A stretch of DNA of 46,423 bases. Origin: Flavipsychrobacter stenotrophus. Its GTDB lineage: Bacteria; Bacteroidota; Bacteroidia; Chitinophagales; Chitinophagaceae. Positions 17,579-26,504 of this stretch are shown here, in pieces. Under the pieces are notes generated by a model. It saw only the letters and a list, made by a program, of their open reading frames with translations. It had not been told where the DNA came from and ran no database searches. The position numbers and the translations under genes were made by a program. The stretch is taken from the NCBI RefSeq assembly GCF_002954265.1, contig NZ_PPSL01000012.1, positions 1 through 46,423 of the forward strand, given 5' to 3'. Each line of letters begins with the position of its first letter. Position 1 is the stretch's first letter.

Positions 17579-20434
17579 CTATCGTCCCGTTATCCCGTTA
17601 ATAAATGTTTCAACAAATGTCATAATCCTATTCAATATCCGATCACCGACTTTTTTACGCTCAAGTACTGTTGGTTTGTCGCCTTCTATCAGCTCCAGCA
17701 CTTCGTCTCTTAGCGGCTCTCTTTCTGCGAATAAGTAATCTTCAATAATTTTCTCGGTTTTATCGGCTGCTAGGTTCTCGTCTTTTACTAACTGGTTAAA
17801 TGCCTTTTGCTGTTCAGCATTCCAGAATTTTTCAAACTCTTGCGGTATATTGTCTGTGTCTTCAATAACAGGTAGATTCTCTTGTATAAATTTCTCTATC
17901 AATTCCCGTTTGCTGCGCAGGTGGGCTTCGGTATTGAGTAAGTTGAAGATTTCCTTCTCTGTTTGAGAAACGTCTCCCTGCACTCTTGATTTGAGTTTGA
18001 TAAGTAACTGAATGATATAATTGACATTTATATCATCACGGTGGATCAGTTCCAGTTCAAAGTCCACATCTTCCAAAATGGATACTTTTTCTTTCTGGTT
18101 ATCGCTTTTTACTTTGTCGTACAGATCAAGGTATTTACTCTTATAATCCTCAAACAGTTGCTCGTTCATTGCCAGATCATCCCATTTGAAATCGGAAAAG
18201 GCAGCGAGTATGTTTTTAATTCGCATCAGATCCCTGAATGCTTTAATAAATTCTAATTCCTCATTTTCTGTCTGTAATTCGTTTACGCTGTTTACAGTGG
18301 GTGTTATCGTTAGTAATGCAATAAAAGCTTCATTAAATTTCTTTACATAGTCCTCATACGGCTTCATTATTATAACCTCAATGGCTTCTTTATTGCTAAA
18401 CAAAGTGATTGCTTCATCAGTAGCGTTTTTGAGGTTGCGAAAGACAACAATATTCCCCTGCGATTTCAGTTCATTTAAAATCCGGTTGGTTCTTGAATAG
18501 GCTTGTATAAGCCCATGATACCGGAGATTTTTGTCAACATACAAAGTATTCAAGGTTGGGCTGTCAAAACCCGTAAGGAACATATTTACCACCAATAAAA
18601 TATCAATTTTACGCTCCTTTACCTTCTTTGAAATGTCATTGTAGTAGTTGTAAAACGATTCACTGTCTCTGGTTAAAAATTTAGTGTCGAACATTTGGTT
18701 GTAATGCTCGATAAATTCGTCTAATTTTTCCCGGCTATGTGCCTGTAAGCCGTACAAAGCGGCAGGCTCTTCTACCACCGATAATTCCTCTGGCAGGAAG
18801 CCGTTTGCATCTGCATCATCCTCATTAGAAGCATAGCTAAAAATAGTAGCGATTCTCAAATTATGCAGCCCTGCTTCTTTTCTTGCTTGAAGAATGTCGT
18901 AATACTTAATCAGCGTAGCAACATTACTGATGCAAAACATTGCCGTAAATTCTCTGCTGTGGGTTTTGCGGTTGTGGTTGGCTACAATGTAATCGGCTAT
19001 TTTCTCTAGTCGTTTCGGTGATTCCATCAACTCTTTGGTATCAATGTCCTCTACCTCTATATCAATTTCTGTAGCGGTTTCTTTCTTTTTATACCGGCCT
19101 ACATATTCCACCGAGAATTTCAGTACGTTTTCGTCTTTAATGGCATCAGTAATGACGTACTTGTGCAAACATTCGCCAAACAGTTCTGTAGTAGTGCGTT
19201 TACCCAATTCATTTTTAACAGCATTATCGGCAAAAATGGGTGTGCCTGTAAACCCAAACAACTGAATGTTATTGAAGAATGCCTTAATCCGGTTGTGTGT
19301 TTCGCCGAACTGTGAACGGTGGCACTCGTCAAAAATAAAGACAATATGCTCATCTTTCAATTTCTCCATTTTCTCCAAATACTGCTTTTTGCTGATTGCA
19401 GTATTTAGCTTTTGAATGGTGGTAACGATCAGTTTGGTATCATTGAAAAATTGACGTACTAATTGATTTGTGTTATTTGTACCGTCAATACAGCCTTTGC
19501 TAAAGCTGTTAAATTCTTTGTTGGTTTGGTAATCCAAATCTTTTCTGTCCACCACGAACACTACTTTTTTTACTTGTGGCAGGTTCATTAATATCTGGCT
19601 GGCCTTAAATGAAGTTAAGGTCTTGCCAGAACCTGTGGTATGCCAGATGTACCCATTTTTATTACTGTTTATTACCCGGTCAATGAGCGCTTCTACCGCA
19701 AAGAATTGATATGGCCGAAGCACCATCAATATCTTATTGGTCTCGTTCAGAACAATGTATTTGCATATCATTTTTGATATGTGGCAAGGCTCTAAAAACT
19801 CGGCTGTAAAGCCGTTTAATATGTTGGTTAGCCGTTTGTTTTCTTTATCTGTCCAGTAAAACGTTTGTTTGAATGATTGAAGGCGGTTGTTGGCGTAATA
19901 CTTTGTATTTACCCCGTTACTGATTACGAAAATTTGTAAGTATTGAAATAAAGCAGAGTTTGCACCGAATGAATGACGTTGGTAGCGGTTGATCTGGTTA
20001 AATGCTTCTTTCAGCTCAAGCCCTCTGCGCTTGAGTTCTACTTGCACTAATGGCAAACCGTTTATCAGTAGCGTAATATCATACCGGTTTTTATATTTGC
20101 CTTCTATTGTTACCTGGTGTGTTACTTGAAACTGGTTTTGACACCAATGCTCGGAATTGATAAACTCAAAATAGAGGTTATCTCCATTGTCGCGTACTAT
20201 ATGCTGTTTTTCTCTGAGGGTTTTCGCCTTTTCAAATACAGATCCTTTGCTGAGTATGTTCAATACCTTTTCAAATTCCTTCTTGCTAAACTGAATATTA
20301 TTATGCTTCTCTAATTGGTGTTTCAGGTTGGCAACCAACTCTTTTTCATCTTTGATAAGTACCAAACCATAACCCAACTTTGTCAGTTGAGTTACCAATT
20401 GTTCTTCTAATATTTGTTCGGGTTGTTTAGCCAT
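17579..20434 (-). CDS. hsdR: Type I restriction enzyme R subunit (HsdR)
   Basis: A 951-residue protein, of normal HsdR length. The N-terminal nuclease domain has NRYDITLLINGLPLVQVELKR (D-x(n)-ExK, near residues 118-135) and the QINRY motif. The SF2 translocase has Walker A TTGSGKT (about 263-269), DECHRS (about 368), GFTGTPIF and a late motif LLVVNMFLTGFDSPTLNTLYVDK with AYSRTNR. A C-terminal helical part contacts the methylase core. All catalytic residues are present. It cuts DNA that HsdM/HsdS has not methylated. It is separated from hsdM/hsdS by the recombinase gene and leads the Kiwa/Gabija gene string. Confidence 0.92.
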   Translation of the reverse strand: MAKQPEQILEEQLVTQLTKLGYGLVLIKDEKELVANLKHQLEKHNNIQFSKKEFEKVLNILSKGSVFEKAKTLREKQHIVRDNGDNLYFEFINSEHWCQNQFQVTHQVTIEGKYKNRYDITLLINGLPLVQVELKRRGLELKEAFNQINRYQRHSFGANSALFQYLQIFVISNGVNTKYYANNRLQSFKQTFYWTDKENKRLTNILNGFTAEFLEPCHISKMICKYIVLNETNKILMVLRPYQFFAVEALIDRVINSNKNGYIWHTTGSGKTLTSFKASQILMNLPQVKKVVFVVDRKDLDYQTNKEFNSFSKGCIDGTNNTNQLVRQFFNDTKLIVTTIQKLNTAISKKQYLEKMEKLKDEHIVFIFDECHRSQFGETHNRIKAFFNNIQLFGFTGTPIFADNAVKNELGKRTTTELFGECLHKYVITDAIKDENVLKFSVEYVGRYKKKETATEIDIEVEDIDTKELMESPKRLEKIADYIVANHNRKTHSREFTAMFCISNVATLIKYYDILQARKEAGLHNLRIATIFSYASNEDDADANGFLPEELSVVEEPAALYGLQAHSREKLDEFIEHYNQMFDTKFLTRDSESFYNYYNDISKKVKERKIDILLVVNMFLTGFDSPTLNTLYVDKNLRYHGLIQAYSRTNRILNELKSQGNIVVFRNLKNATDEAITLFSNKEAIEVIIMKPYEDYVKKFNEAFIALLTITPTVNSVNELQTENEELEFIKAFRDLMRIKNILAAFSDFKWDDLAMNEQLFEDYKSKYLDLYDKVKSDNQKEKVSILEDVDFELELIHRDDINVNYIIQLLIKLKSRVQGDVSQTEKEIFNLLNTEAHLRSKRELIEKFIQENLPVIEDTDNIPQEFEKFWNAEQQKAFNQLVKDENLAADKTEKIIEDYLFAEREPLRDEVLELIEGDKPTVLERKKVGDRILNRIMTFVETFINGITGR

Positions 20435-20800
20435 TGTCTATTAAATTACAAATCAGCGATGTCACTATTTCCTTATCCGCAAGCTTCTATTCACTTCCAC
20501 TTCTTATCGAACTATTTCAATTTTGGAAATAGTTGGTTAGGCAGTCAACTGCATTGATTTAATTATATTATTTATGTGTCTGTTTACACCGGGCACTTGA
20601 GCCCGCAATATAGTTGCTATCTGTTTTTTGAGTAACCGAACCAGTACCTATATATCAGTATTTCATTCATGACCCTTCTGGTTTACCCCTGTGATTGGCA
20701 ACCTGTTCCAAGAAGGAACAGGTTGTACCACTGCAAATAGTAAACTCTAAAATTATAATTATAAACTTGAAATGCTTACGGTAAACAAGAAAATAACCAA
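20435..20800. other. 366-bp intergenic region with hairpins
   Basis: No gene seen. A perfect hairpin AACCTGTTCC/GGAACAGGTT with a 5-nt loop spans 20700-20724, and a smaller CGGGC/GCCCG hairpin lies near 20599-20615. Neither has a T-run on the minus strand, where recombinase transcription arrives. They may be weak terminators, or the hsdR transcript may partly read through from upstream. No clear TAnnTTTG box was found ahead of hsdR. Confidence 0.4.
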
Positions 20801-21727
20801 TTATTTTAACCCTTTAAACATCTGGTCAATAGCCTTCTTCTTTTGTTCCAAATTAGGATGCACATAAAGGTTTAATGTCGTGCTTATATTTGAATGGCCT
20901 AATAAAACACTTACCGTTTTATAGTCGCACTTACTTTCTATGCACCTGGTAGCAAAGCTATGCCTAAGTCCGTGGAATTTGAGTTCTGGCATATCCAATT
21001 CTTTCATTAAGTTTTTGTAATATGTTCTGTATGTTCTCGGCTCAGTTGGTTTGGCATCATTTGTCAGGACATAAAAAGATGGATTGACAATCTTTTTGAT
21101 GGGTTTTAGCATTTTTAGCAGGTCTTTATTCATTGGCACTTCACGAATGGAATTTTTGGTTTTAGGGGTGTCGAGGATCACTTCTGTTTTGCGAATATCA
21201 CCTTCAATGATGTAAATACGCTGTATGGTTCGGCGAATATTAATAATACCGTTGTCAGTGTCAATGTCTTCCCAGCTAAGAGCGCAGACCTCGCCAATAC
21301 GCATACCTGTACATAGGCAGATATACACTCCTAAATTCCGAAAGGTAAAATGTTCCTGTATGTATTGCATCATCTTTTTCTGATGGGTACGGCTCAATAC
21401 TTCAATATTCTGTCTGGTTCTTTCCGTAGGAAACTGAATGTCGAATGGCTGGTAATTCAGCCATTTGTTTTTAGCTCCGAATTTGATAACCATTTTCAGC
21501 ACGATGAGAATGTCCTTGACGGTTTTCTGGCTCAACCCGTGCTCTATTTTCTGCAAGACAAAGGCTTGCACTTCGATTTCATCAACCTCGTATTTGCTGC
21601 CAAATGCCGGTATTAAATGATTTTCGAGCAGGAGCATATAGGCTGAAAAACTTGATTTTTTTACATATTGCTTCTTGTCTGTTTTCCAAAGAGATATGAT
21701 CTCTGAGATTGTTTTTTGCTGATTCAT
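20801..21727 (-). CDS. Tyrosine recombinase, probable hsdS inversion enzyme
   Basis: A 308-residue phage-integrase-type recombinase. It has an N-terminal SAM-like arm (ISEIISLWKTDKKQYVKKSSF) and a catalytic domain with the complete R-K-H-R-H-Y set: Arg in CTGMRIGEV, Lys in TPKTKNS, HGLRHSFATR, LLGHS and the nucleophile Tyr in LNLYVHP. It lies inside the type I R-M locus, directly beside a start-less hsdS cassette and next to 20-bp inverted repeats. No phage or transposon gene is near. This is the layout of invertible hsdS loci, so I infer it catalyses their inversion. Confidence 0.85.
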   Translation of the reverse strand: MNQQKTISEIISLWKTDKKQYVKKSSFSAYMLLLENHLIPAFGSKYEVDEIEVQAFVLQKIEHGLSQKTVKDILIVLKMVIKFGAKNKWLNYQPFDIQFPTERTRQNIEVLSRTHQKKMMQYIQEHFTFRNLGVYICLCTGMRIGEVCALSWEDIDTDNGIINIRRTIQRIYIIEGDIRKTEVILDTPKTKNSIREVPMNKDLLKMLKPIKKIVNPSFYVLTNDAKPTEPRTYRTYYKNLMKELDMPELKFHGLRHSFATRCIESKCDYKTVSVLLGHSNISTTLNLYVHPNLEQKKKAIDQMFKGLK

Positions 21728-21802
21728 ATAGTGTTTTTTTGATTCAATGCCAAAGGAAAATAATTAGCAAGAGCTTTTAAACCCAGATGGTAAATCATTA
21801 AG

Positions 21803-21822
21803 GTTCCTAATTTGAGATTCCC
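21803..21822 (+). repeat. Inverted repeat IR1, silent-cassette copy
   Basis: gttcctaatttgagattccc, 20 bp, is identical to the reverse complement at 24838-24857. It codes for VPNLRFP in the same frame in both hsdS genes, and identity ends sharply on both sides. Confidence 0.8.
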
Positions 21823-22987
21823 GAGGTTTGAGGGTGAGTGGGAAGAGAAGAAGTTGGGCGATGTGGCTAAATTCTCAAAAGGTAAAGGAATTTCAAAAAG
21901 TGACATTGAAGAAGGTGGAACTATTGAATGTATAAGATATGGAGAATTATATACACACTATAAAGAGGTGATTATTGAAGTAAAGTCAAGAACAAATGTT
22001 GATAAGAGCAACTTGGTATTTAGCGAGGCAAACGATGTAATAATACCATCTTCTGGAGAAACTCAAATTGACATAGCAACAGCGTCTTGCGTATTAAATT
22101 CAGGAGTGGCTTTAGGAGGGGATTTGAATATTATTAAAACGGATAATAATGGTGTTTTTCTTTCTTACTATTTGAACAGCAAAAAGAAAATGGAAATAGC
22201 CAATTTAGCGCAGGGTATTTCCGTTGTGCATTTATACTCCAGCCAGTTGGCATCTTTGAAAATGAATTTTCCTTGTTTGGCCGAACAAGACAAAATTGCT
22301 TCATTTTTATCATTGCTCAATGAAAGAATTCAAACCCAAAACAAAATAATTGATAGTCTGGAAACCTTAATTAAAGGGCTTAGTGAGAAATTGTTTGCAC
22401 CGAAAATTAGGTTCAAAGACGAACAAGAAAACGATTTTGCTGATTGGCTGGAGAATTTCGGAGACAGTCTTTTTGAAAGCATTTCAAATAAAAATCACAA
22501 TTCAGATCTTCCAATTTTAGCAATAACTCAAGAACATGGGGCAATACCTAGAGATATGATTGACTATAATGTTTCTGTAAGTGACAAAAGCATTGAAAGC
22601 TATAAAGTGGTGCAAAAGGGAGATTTCATTATTAGTTTGAGGTCGTTTCAGGGAGGCATTGAATTTTCAAATTATGAAGGAATTTGCAGTCCGGCTTATA
22701 TAGTATTGCGCCCGATAAAAGAGGTTAACCGTAATTTCTTCAGATTGTATTTTAAAACGACGGGGTATATAAAACGACTGATAAAAAATCTTGAAGGCAT
22801 CAGGGATGGTAAAATGATAAGCTTTAAATATTTTTCAGAAGTAACTATACCAACACCTTCGATTGAAGAACAAAAAAAAATCACAAATTTCCTACTCTCT
22901 ATTGAAAGAAAAATTGAAACAGAAAGGAAAGTTTTAGCACAGTATGAAAACCAGAAAAGCTACTTGTTACAACACATGTTTATATAA
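21812..22987 (+). CDS. hsdS: Silent full-length HsdS cassette (no proper start codon)
   Basis: Encodes a complete two-domain type I specificity subunit of about 391 residues. TRD1 begins LRFPRFEGEWEEKKLGDV, a central coiled coil is IASFLSLLNERIQTQNKIIDSLETLIKGL, TRD2 begins IRFKDEQENDFADWLENFGD, and the second helical repeat is IEEQKKITNFLLSIERKIETE. An in-frame TAA (21791-21793) lies four codons before IR1 and there is no ATG in between; only ATT or the TTG at 21812 could start. It lies opposite to hsdM. After inversion at IR1 the frame would read MATKKQKISN-VPNLRFP and give an intact 404-residue HsdS. Confidence 0.8.
   Translation: MRFPRFEGEWEEKKLGDVAKFSKGKGISKSDIEEGGTIECIRYGELYTHYKEVIIEVKSRTNVDKSNLVFSEANDVIIPSSGETQIDIATASCVLNSGVALGGDLNIIKTDNNGVFLSYYLNSKKKMEIANLAQGISVVHLYSSQLASLKMNFPCLAEQDKIASFLSLLNERIQTQNKIIDSLETLIKGLSEKLFAPKIRFKDEQENDFADWLENFGDSLFESISNKNHNSDLPILAITQEHGAIPRDMIDYNVSVSDKSIESYKVVQKGDFIISLRSFQGGIEFSNYEGICSPAYIVLRPIKEVNRNFFRLYFKTTGYIKRLIKNLEGIRDGKMISFKYFSEVTIPTPSIEEQKKITNFLLSIERKIETERKVLAQYENQKSYLLQHMFI
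22369..22388 (+). repeat. Inverted repeat IR2, in the central conserved region of the silent hsdS
   Basis: aattaaagggcttagtgaga, 20 bp, is identical to the reverse complement at 23648-23667. It codes for IKGLSE at the junction between the central coiled coil and the second target-recognition domain. Confidence 0.75.
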
Positions 22988-23684
22988 ATAACTTTTTTAA
23001 AAGATAAACTCTTTGCCGTTTATATTTTTTTAATATATTCTTTTCTGTATCAATTTTGTCAGATAAAACTGAAAGGGAAAGAGCGATTTTGGTTTGTTCT
23101 TCCAAAGCTGGAATCTCCAATAGCACATTTGACAATCGAGTGGTTGAAATACTTAACACTTTGGAGCCTTGTGCCTCTTTTTGGATTTGTTGTCTTATTT
23201 TTTCTGACTTGAATAAATACCCGCAAAAGCCAATCGAAAAAATATTATGTAAAGGACGGGCAAGTATTGTATGCAATCCAGCCAGTACTTTCTGACCATT
23301 CAAATTTACTACTTCAATACTTTTTCCTACATCTTTTAAGTCTTCAGAGGCATCGGCTACTATCAGATCGCCTATTTTGCAATAGTTTTCTTCCTCAATT
23401 TTACTAATATTTACGTCCGAATTTATATATGGAGTACTTTCATTCTGCAGGTTTAAAAGTGTACCGTACTTCGTATGAATATCTCCGTAGTGAATATTTT
23501 TTACATACCCTTCATGATAATTCAACTTATCCCGTGAATATGAATTGGTTACTTTAAACGTAAATACCTGACCTAATTTTCCAAGTCTCCAATCAGGAAA
23601 ATACTCTCCATTCTCATTTTTAAACCGTAATTTCTGATTGAATAAACTCTCACTAAGCCCTTTAATTGAGGATTCATTGGAGCT
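22980..23684 (-). pseudogene. Partial HsdS cassette: conserved linker plus second target-recognition domain
   Basis: An open frame from the TAG at 23685-23687 down to 22980. It starts SSNESSIKGLSESLFNQ-KLRF with ENGEYFPDWRLGKLGQ (the linker into TRD2), then a TRD2 with YVKNIHYGDIHTKYG and the final helix EEQTKIALSLSVLSDKIDTE. It has no TRD1 and no good start codon (a TTG at 23525 is internal). It begins almost exactly at IR2, so it is a donor of an alternative TRD2 rather than a decayed gene. Its 3' end overlaps the 3' end of the silent hsdS on the other strand by 8 bp. Confidence 0.75.
23648..23667 (-). repeat. Inverted repeat IR2, TRD2-fragment copy
   Basis: The partner of 22369-22388. Inversion here would swap the second recognition domain of the silent hsdS with that of the partial cassette on the opposite strand. 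Confidence 0.75.
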
Positions 23685-23690
23685 CTACAT

Positions 23691-23966
23691 CTATTTTGGA
23701 AACAAATTTTGCAGCAAATAGTTCTTCTGCGCTTCAAACTGATTTAATAAACGTTTTTCGGTTTTTATCTTTTGATCAAGTCTGGATAATAACATTGCGA
23801 TTTTATCTTGCTCTTTTCGCGTGCAAATCGAAATTGGAATTTTGGACAGTTCATTGCCGGAAATAGCAGGGTAACTTGTCCCAGTACATCTCATCATTAC
23901 ATGATTATTAAAATCAGGCTGATTTATCAAAAAGTAAATGAAACTCGGATTATTGTTCGTTTTTAT
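23691..23966 (-). pseudogene. C-terminal remainder of the hsdM-linked HsdS, after the premature stop
   Basis: Continues in the same frame as the HsdS at 23967-24887, right after its TAA. It reads IKTNNNPSFIYFLINQPDFN, then GTSYPAISGNELSKIPI and the closing helix KEQDKIAMLLSRLDQKIKTE, ending at a TAG (23691). One codon change (for example CAA for TAA) would give a normal 398-residue HsdS. There is no own start that would make sense. Confidence 0.8.
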
Positions 23967-24887
23967 TTATGCATAACCAGTAGATGCGACCCATTGTCTA
24001 TCATCCTTTCTCCTGTATATGTAGTTGTTTAGCTGGTATGGTCGAACGCATTGAAATAATACATCCCCATCTTCTAATACCCGTGTAGCACGGCTCGGTG
24101 CATCTGCCTTTTGTACTATAACCTCCCTTATAAGTTCTCCTTTTACTACCGATTCAAGATCTATGTACACAAACTCACTTATGACTGGTTCTGTTTTAGG
24201 ATTAATCTGACACTGCTCGTTAACAGTAGTTTTACTCCACCTATCTTGAAACCCTGGAAATCGTAACTTTTGGCTAAATATTTCTTCGCCCAACTTCTTG
24301 ATTAAGGATTTCAGTTGCTCAATTATTTTGTTTTGAGTCGCTATGCGTTCGTCAAGTATAGAAAGAAATGACGCAATTTTCTTTTGTTCGGTGTCTGAGG
24401 GAAAAGGAACTTTAAAACGTTTCAAATCACTCCCATTAATGGAGTTGATTGTTGCGCCTAAGTTTTTGTATACCTCGGATTTATACTCTTCAGTATCAAA
24501 CCAATGAAATAGAAAATGGTTGTAGCTACTTCTATAAATAGTCATAAATGCACCGAAGGCAAGGCCTTCGTGCTCCTTTTTTATTAGCGCATTTTTTCCA
24601 ATTAAGTTTTGACTACCATTTCTTACGCATATCAAAATATCGTCTTCTAAAGCCGGATTGAAATTTCCAGTTTTTACGAAAACATTGTCTACAAAGGCTA
24701 GTCTTCTTCTCTGAACGTTTGAAGATCGCAGCACTAAAACCCCATCATCAGCGATATCATTTGGGCTATATGTTAATCCGCTAATAATCTCCCCGACTTC
24801 TCCTAGCCTCTTTCTGCGCCATTCCCCCTCAAAGCCAGGGAATCTCAAATTAGGAACGTTACTTATTTTTTGTTTTTTGGTTGCCAT
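23967..24887 (-). CDS. hsdS: HsdS specificity subunit in the expressed position, truncated by an in-frame TAA
   Basis: 306 residues: TRD1 beginning LRFPGFEGEWRRKRLGEV, the central coiled coil IASFLSILDERIATQNKIIEQLKSLIKKLG, and TRD2 beginning LRFPGFQDRWSKTTV that stops inside VASTGYA. TAA lies at 23967-23969, and the frame is open for another 91 codons. It starts 48 bp after the hsdM stop and is therefore the expressed S gene. The truncated form lacks part of TRD2 and the last conserved helix, so normal bipartite recognition is doubtful. Half-size S subunits can sometimes dimerise, so residual activity is possible. The first ten codons plus start are not present in the silent copy. Confidence 0.85.
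   Translation of the reverse strand: MATKKQKISNVPNLRFPGFEGEWRRKRLGEVGEIISGLTYSPNDIADDGVLVLRSSNVQRRRLAFVDNVFVKTGNFNPALEDDILICVRNGSQNLIGKNALIKKEHEGLAFGAFMTIYRSSYNHFLFHWFDTEEYKSEVYKNLGATINSINGSDLKRFKVPFPSDTEQKKIASFLSILDERIATQNKIIEQLKSLIKKLGEEIFSQKLRFPGFQDRWSKTTVNEQCQINPKTEPVISEFVYIDLESVVKGELIREVIVQKADAPSRATRVLEDGDVLFQCVRPYQLNNYIYRRKDDRQWVASTGYA
24838..24857 (-). repeat. Inverted repeat IR1, expressed-hsdS copy
   Basis: The partner of 21803-21822, lying at codons 11-17 of the hsdS behind hsdM. Recombination between the copies inverts about 3.05 kb and joins the expressed start codon to the silent hsdS in frame. Confidence 0.8.
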
Positions 24888-24935
24888 CTCAATTATTTTT
24901 TTTCTCAGCCGTGAACATTAAGGATTGTATAGAAA

Positions 24936-26504
24936 TCAAAAAACTAACCCTAGTTCCTTAAAATATACATCGATCTCTTTATCGAGTTCGGCACGCTTGG
25001 CTTCCAGTTGCTTTATTTCACCCATCACTGAAGCTATATCAATCTCATCCTCTTCTTCAAAAGTATCAACGTACCGAGGAATATTGAGATTATAATCGTT
25101 ATCAGCAATTTCCTTTAGTGGCGCAAGGTGACTGTATTTTTCAATTTCGATTCTTTTCCTGTAGGTTTCAATGATTTTATCGATGTGCTGTTCACGTAGC
25201 ACATTTTGTGTTTTTACTTTTTCAAAATCATTGCTCGCATCAATAAACAAAATGTTATCAGGGTTTTCACGACATTTTTTAAATACTAGGATACAAGTCG
25301 GAATACCCGTTCCATAGAAGATATTTGCTGGTAGGCCAATCACAGCATCCAGAAAATTCTTGTTCTCAATTAGGTACTTGCGGATGTGAAGCTCTGCTGC
25401 CCCTCTGAATAAAACCCCATGCGGTAGCACTACTGCCATACTGCCATTTTCGGCTAAATGGTGTACCATATGCTGCACGAATGCAAAATCCGCTTTGCTC
25501 GAAGGAGCAAGTCTGCCGTATTGGCTAAAACGGTCATCACTTGTAAATAGAGGATTTGCACTCCATTCAGCGGAAAAAGGTGGATTTGCTACAATGGCTT
25601 CAAACTGTTTATCAATATGCTGCGGGTGTTCCAGCGTGTCTTCCTGCTTAATATCAAACTTGCGGTAATGTACACCATGCAATATCATGTTCATCCGGGC
25701 AAGGTTGTATGTTGTTCGGTTCATTTCCTGCCCATAAAAGTTGCTTACCTCTTTTACTTCCTTAGCCACACGCAATAACAAAGAACCCGAACCGCATGTA
25801 GGATCATATACCGATTTCAACTTACTCTTCCCTGTAGTAACGATTTTGGCAAGCACCTTACTAACCTCCTGCGGGGTATAAAATTCGCCTGCCTTTTTAC
25901 CTGCACCGCTGGCAAATTGCCCAATAAGATATTCATAAGCATCGCCTAAAACGTCTAACTCGGTCATTTCGAGTTTGAAATCAATATTGTCTAAATGAGA
26001 AAGCACTTTGGCAATGATTTCATTTCTTGCATCCGGTGATTTGCCCAGCTTAGTACTGTTCAAATCCATATCTTCAAAAAGGTTGTCAAAATCCTCTTCA
26101 CTTTCCGTTCCCATTGTACTGAGTTGGATATTCGTGAGAATCTTCTGAAGGTCTTCCAATATGAAATTGCTTTCTGCCTCCTCCTTGTCTTTGTTTCCAC
26201 GTTTAGCTACTTCGCTGAACAGTTCGGACGGTTTTAAGAAGTACCCCAATTTTTCCAGGGCTTCCTCCCTGATGGCTTCTATATATTCTTTGCCTTGTTT
26301 GGTGTTTTCTTTAATGGTTTTGTACTTAATACCATCTGCTTTTAAAATGGAATTGGCATAAATCTCCATTTTCTCAGCAAGATATTTATAGAATATAAAG
26401 CCCAAAATATAGTCACGGAATTCGTCAGCATTCATTTTTCCCCTGAGAGTATTGGCTATATTCCAAAGCTGCTGTTCAAGATTGCGTTTTTGATCTTCAC
26501 TCAT
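24936..26504 (-). CDS. hsdM: Type I DNA adenine-N6 methyltransferase M subunit (HsdM)
   Basis: 522 residues. It has an N-terminal HsdM helical domain (LEQQLWNIANTLRGKMNADEFRDYILGFIFYKYL), the AdoMet motif DPTCGSGSLLLRVA near residues 237-250, catalytic motif IV NPPF near 306-309, and a C-terminal helix (IKQLEAKRAELDKEIDVYFKELG). Length and motifs are complete, so it should be active given a working S subunit. It is first in the hsdM-hsdS order on the minus strand. The start at 26504 matches the usual MSEDQKRNLEQQLWN family start. Confidence 0.93.
   Translation of the reverse strand: MSEDQKRNLEQQLWNIANTLRGKMNADEFRDYILGFIFYKYLAEKMEIYANSILKADGIKYKTIKENTKQGKEYIEAIREEALEKLGYFLKPSELFSEVAKRGNKDKEEAESNFILEDLQKILTNIQLSTMGTESEEDFDNLFEDMDLNSTKLGKSPDARNEIIAKVLSHLDNIDFKLEMTELDVLGDAYEYLIGQFASGAGKKAGEFYTPQEVSKVLAKIVTTGKSKLKSVYDPTCGSGSLLLRVAKEVKEVSNFYGQEMNRTTYNLARMNMILHGVHYRKFDIKQEDTLEHPQHIDKQFEAIVANPPFSAEWSANPLFTSDDRFSQYGRLAPSSKADFAFVQHMVHHLAENGSMAVVLPHGVLFRGAAELHIRKYLIENKNFLDAVIGLPANIFYGTGIPTCILVFKKCRENPDNILFIDASNDFEKVKTQNVLREQHIDKIIETYRKRIEIEKYSHLAPLKEIADNDYNLNIPRYVDTFEEEDEIDIASVMGEIKQLEAKRAELDKEIDVYFKELGLVF

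Noticed and set aside
20801-21727. Recombinase as sign of an integrated phage or conjugative element
   Set aside because: No tRNA attachment site, phage or transfer genes are near; the neighbouring in-frame inverted repeats explain it better.
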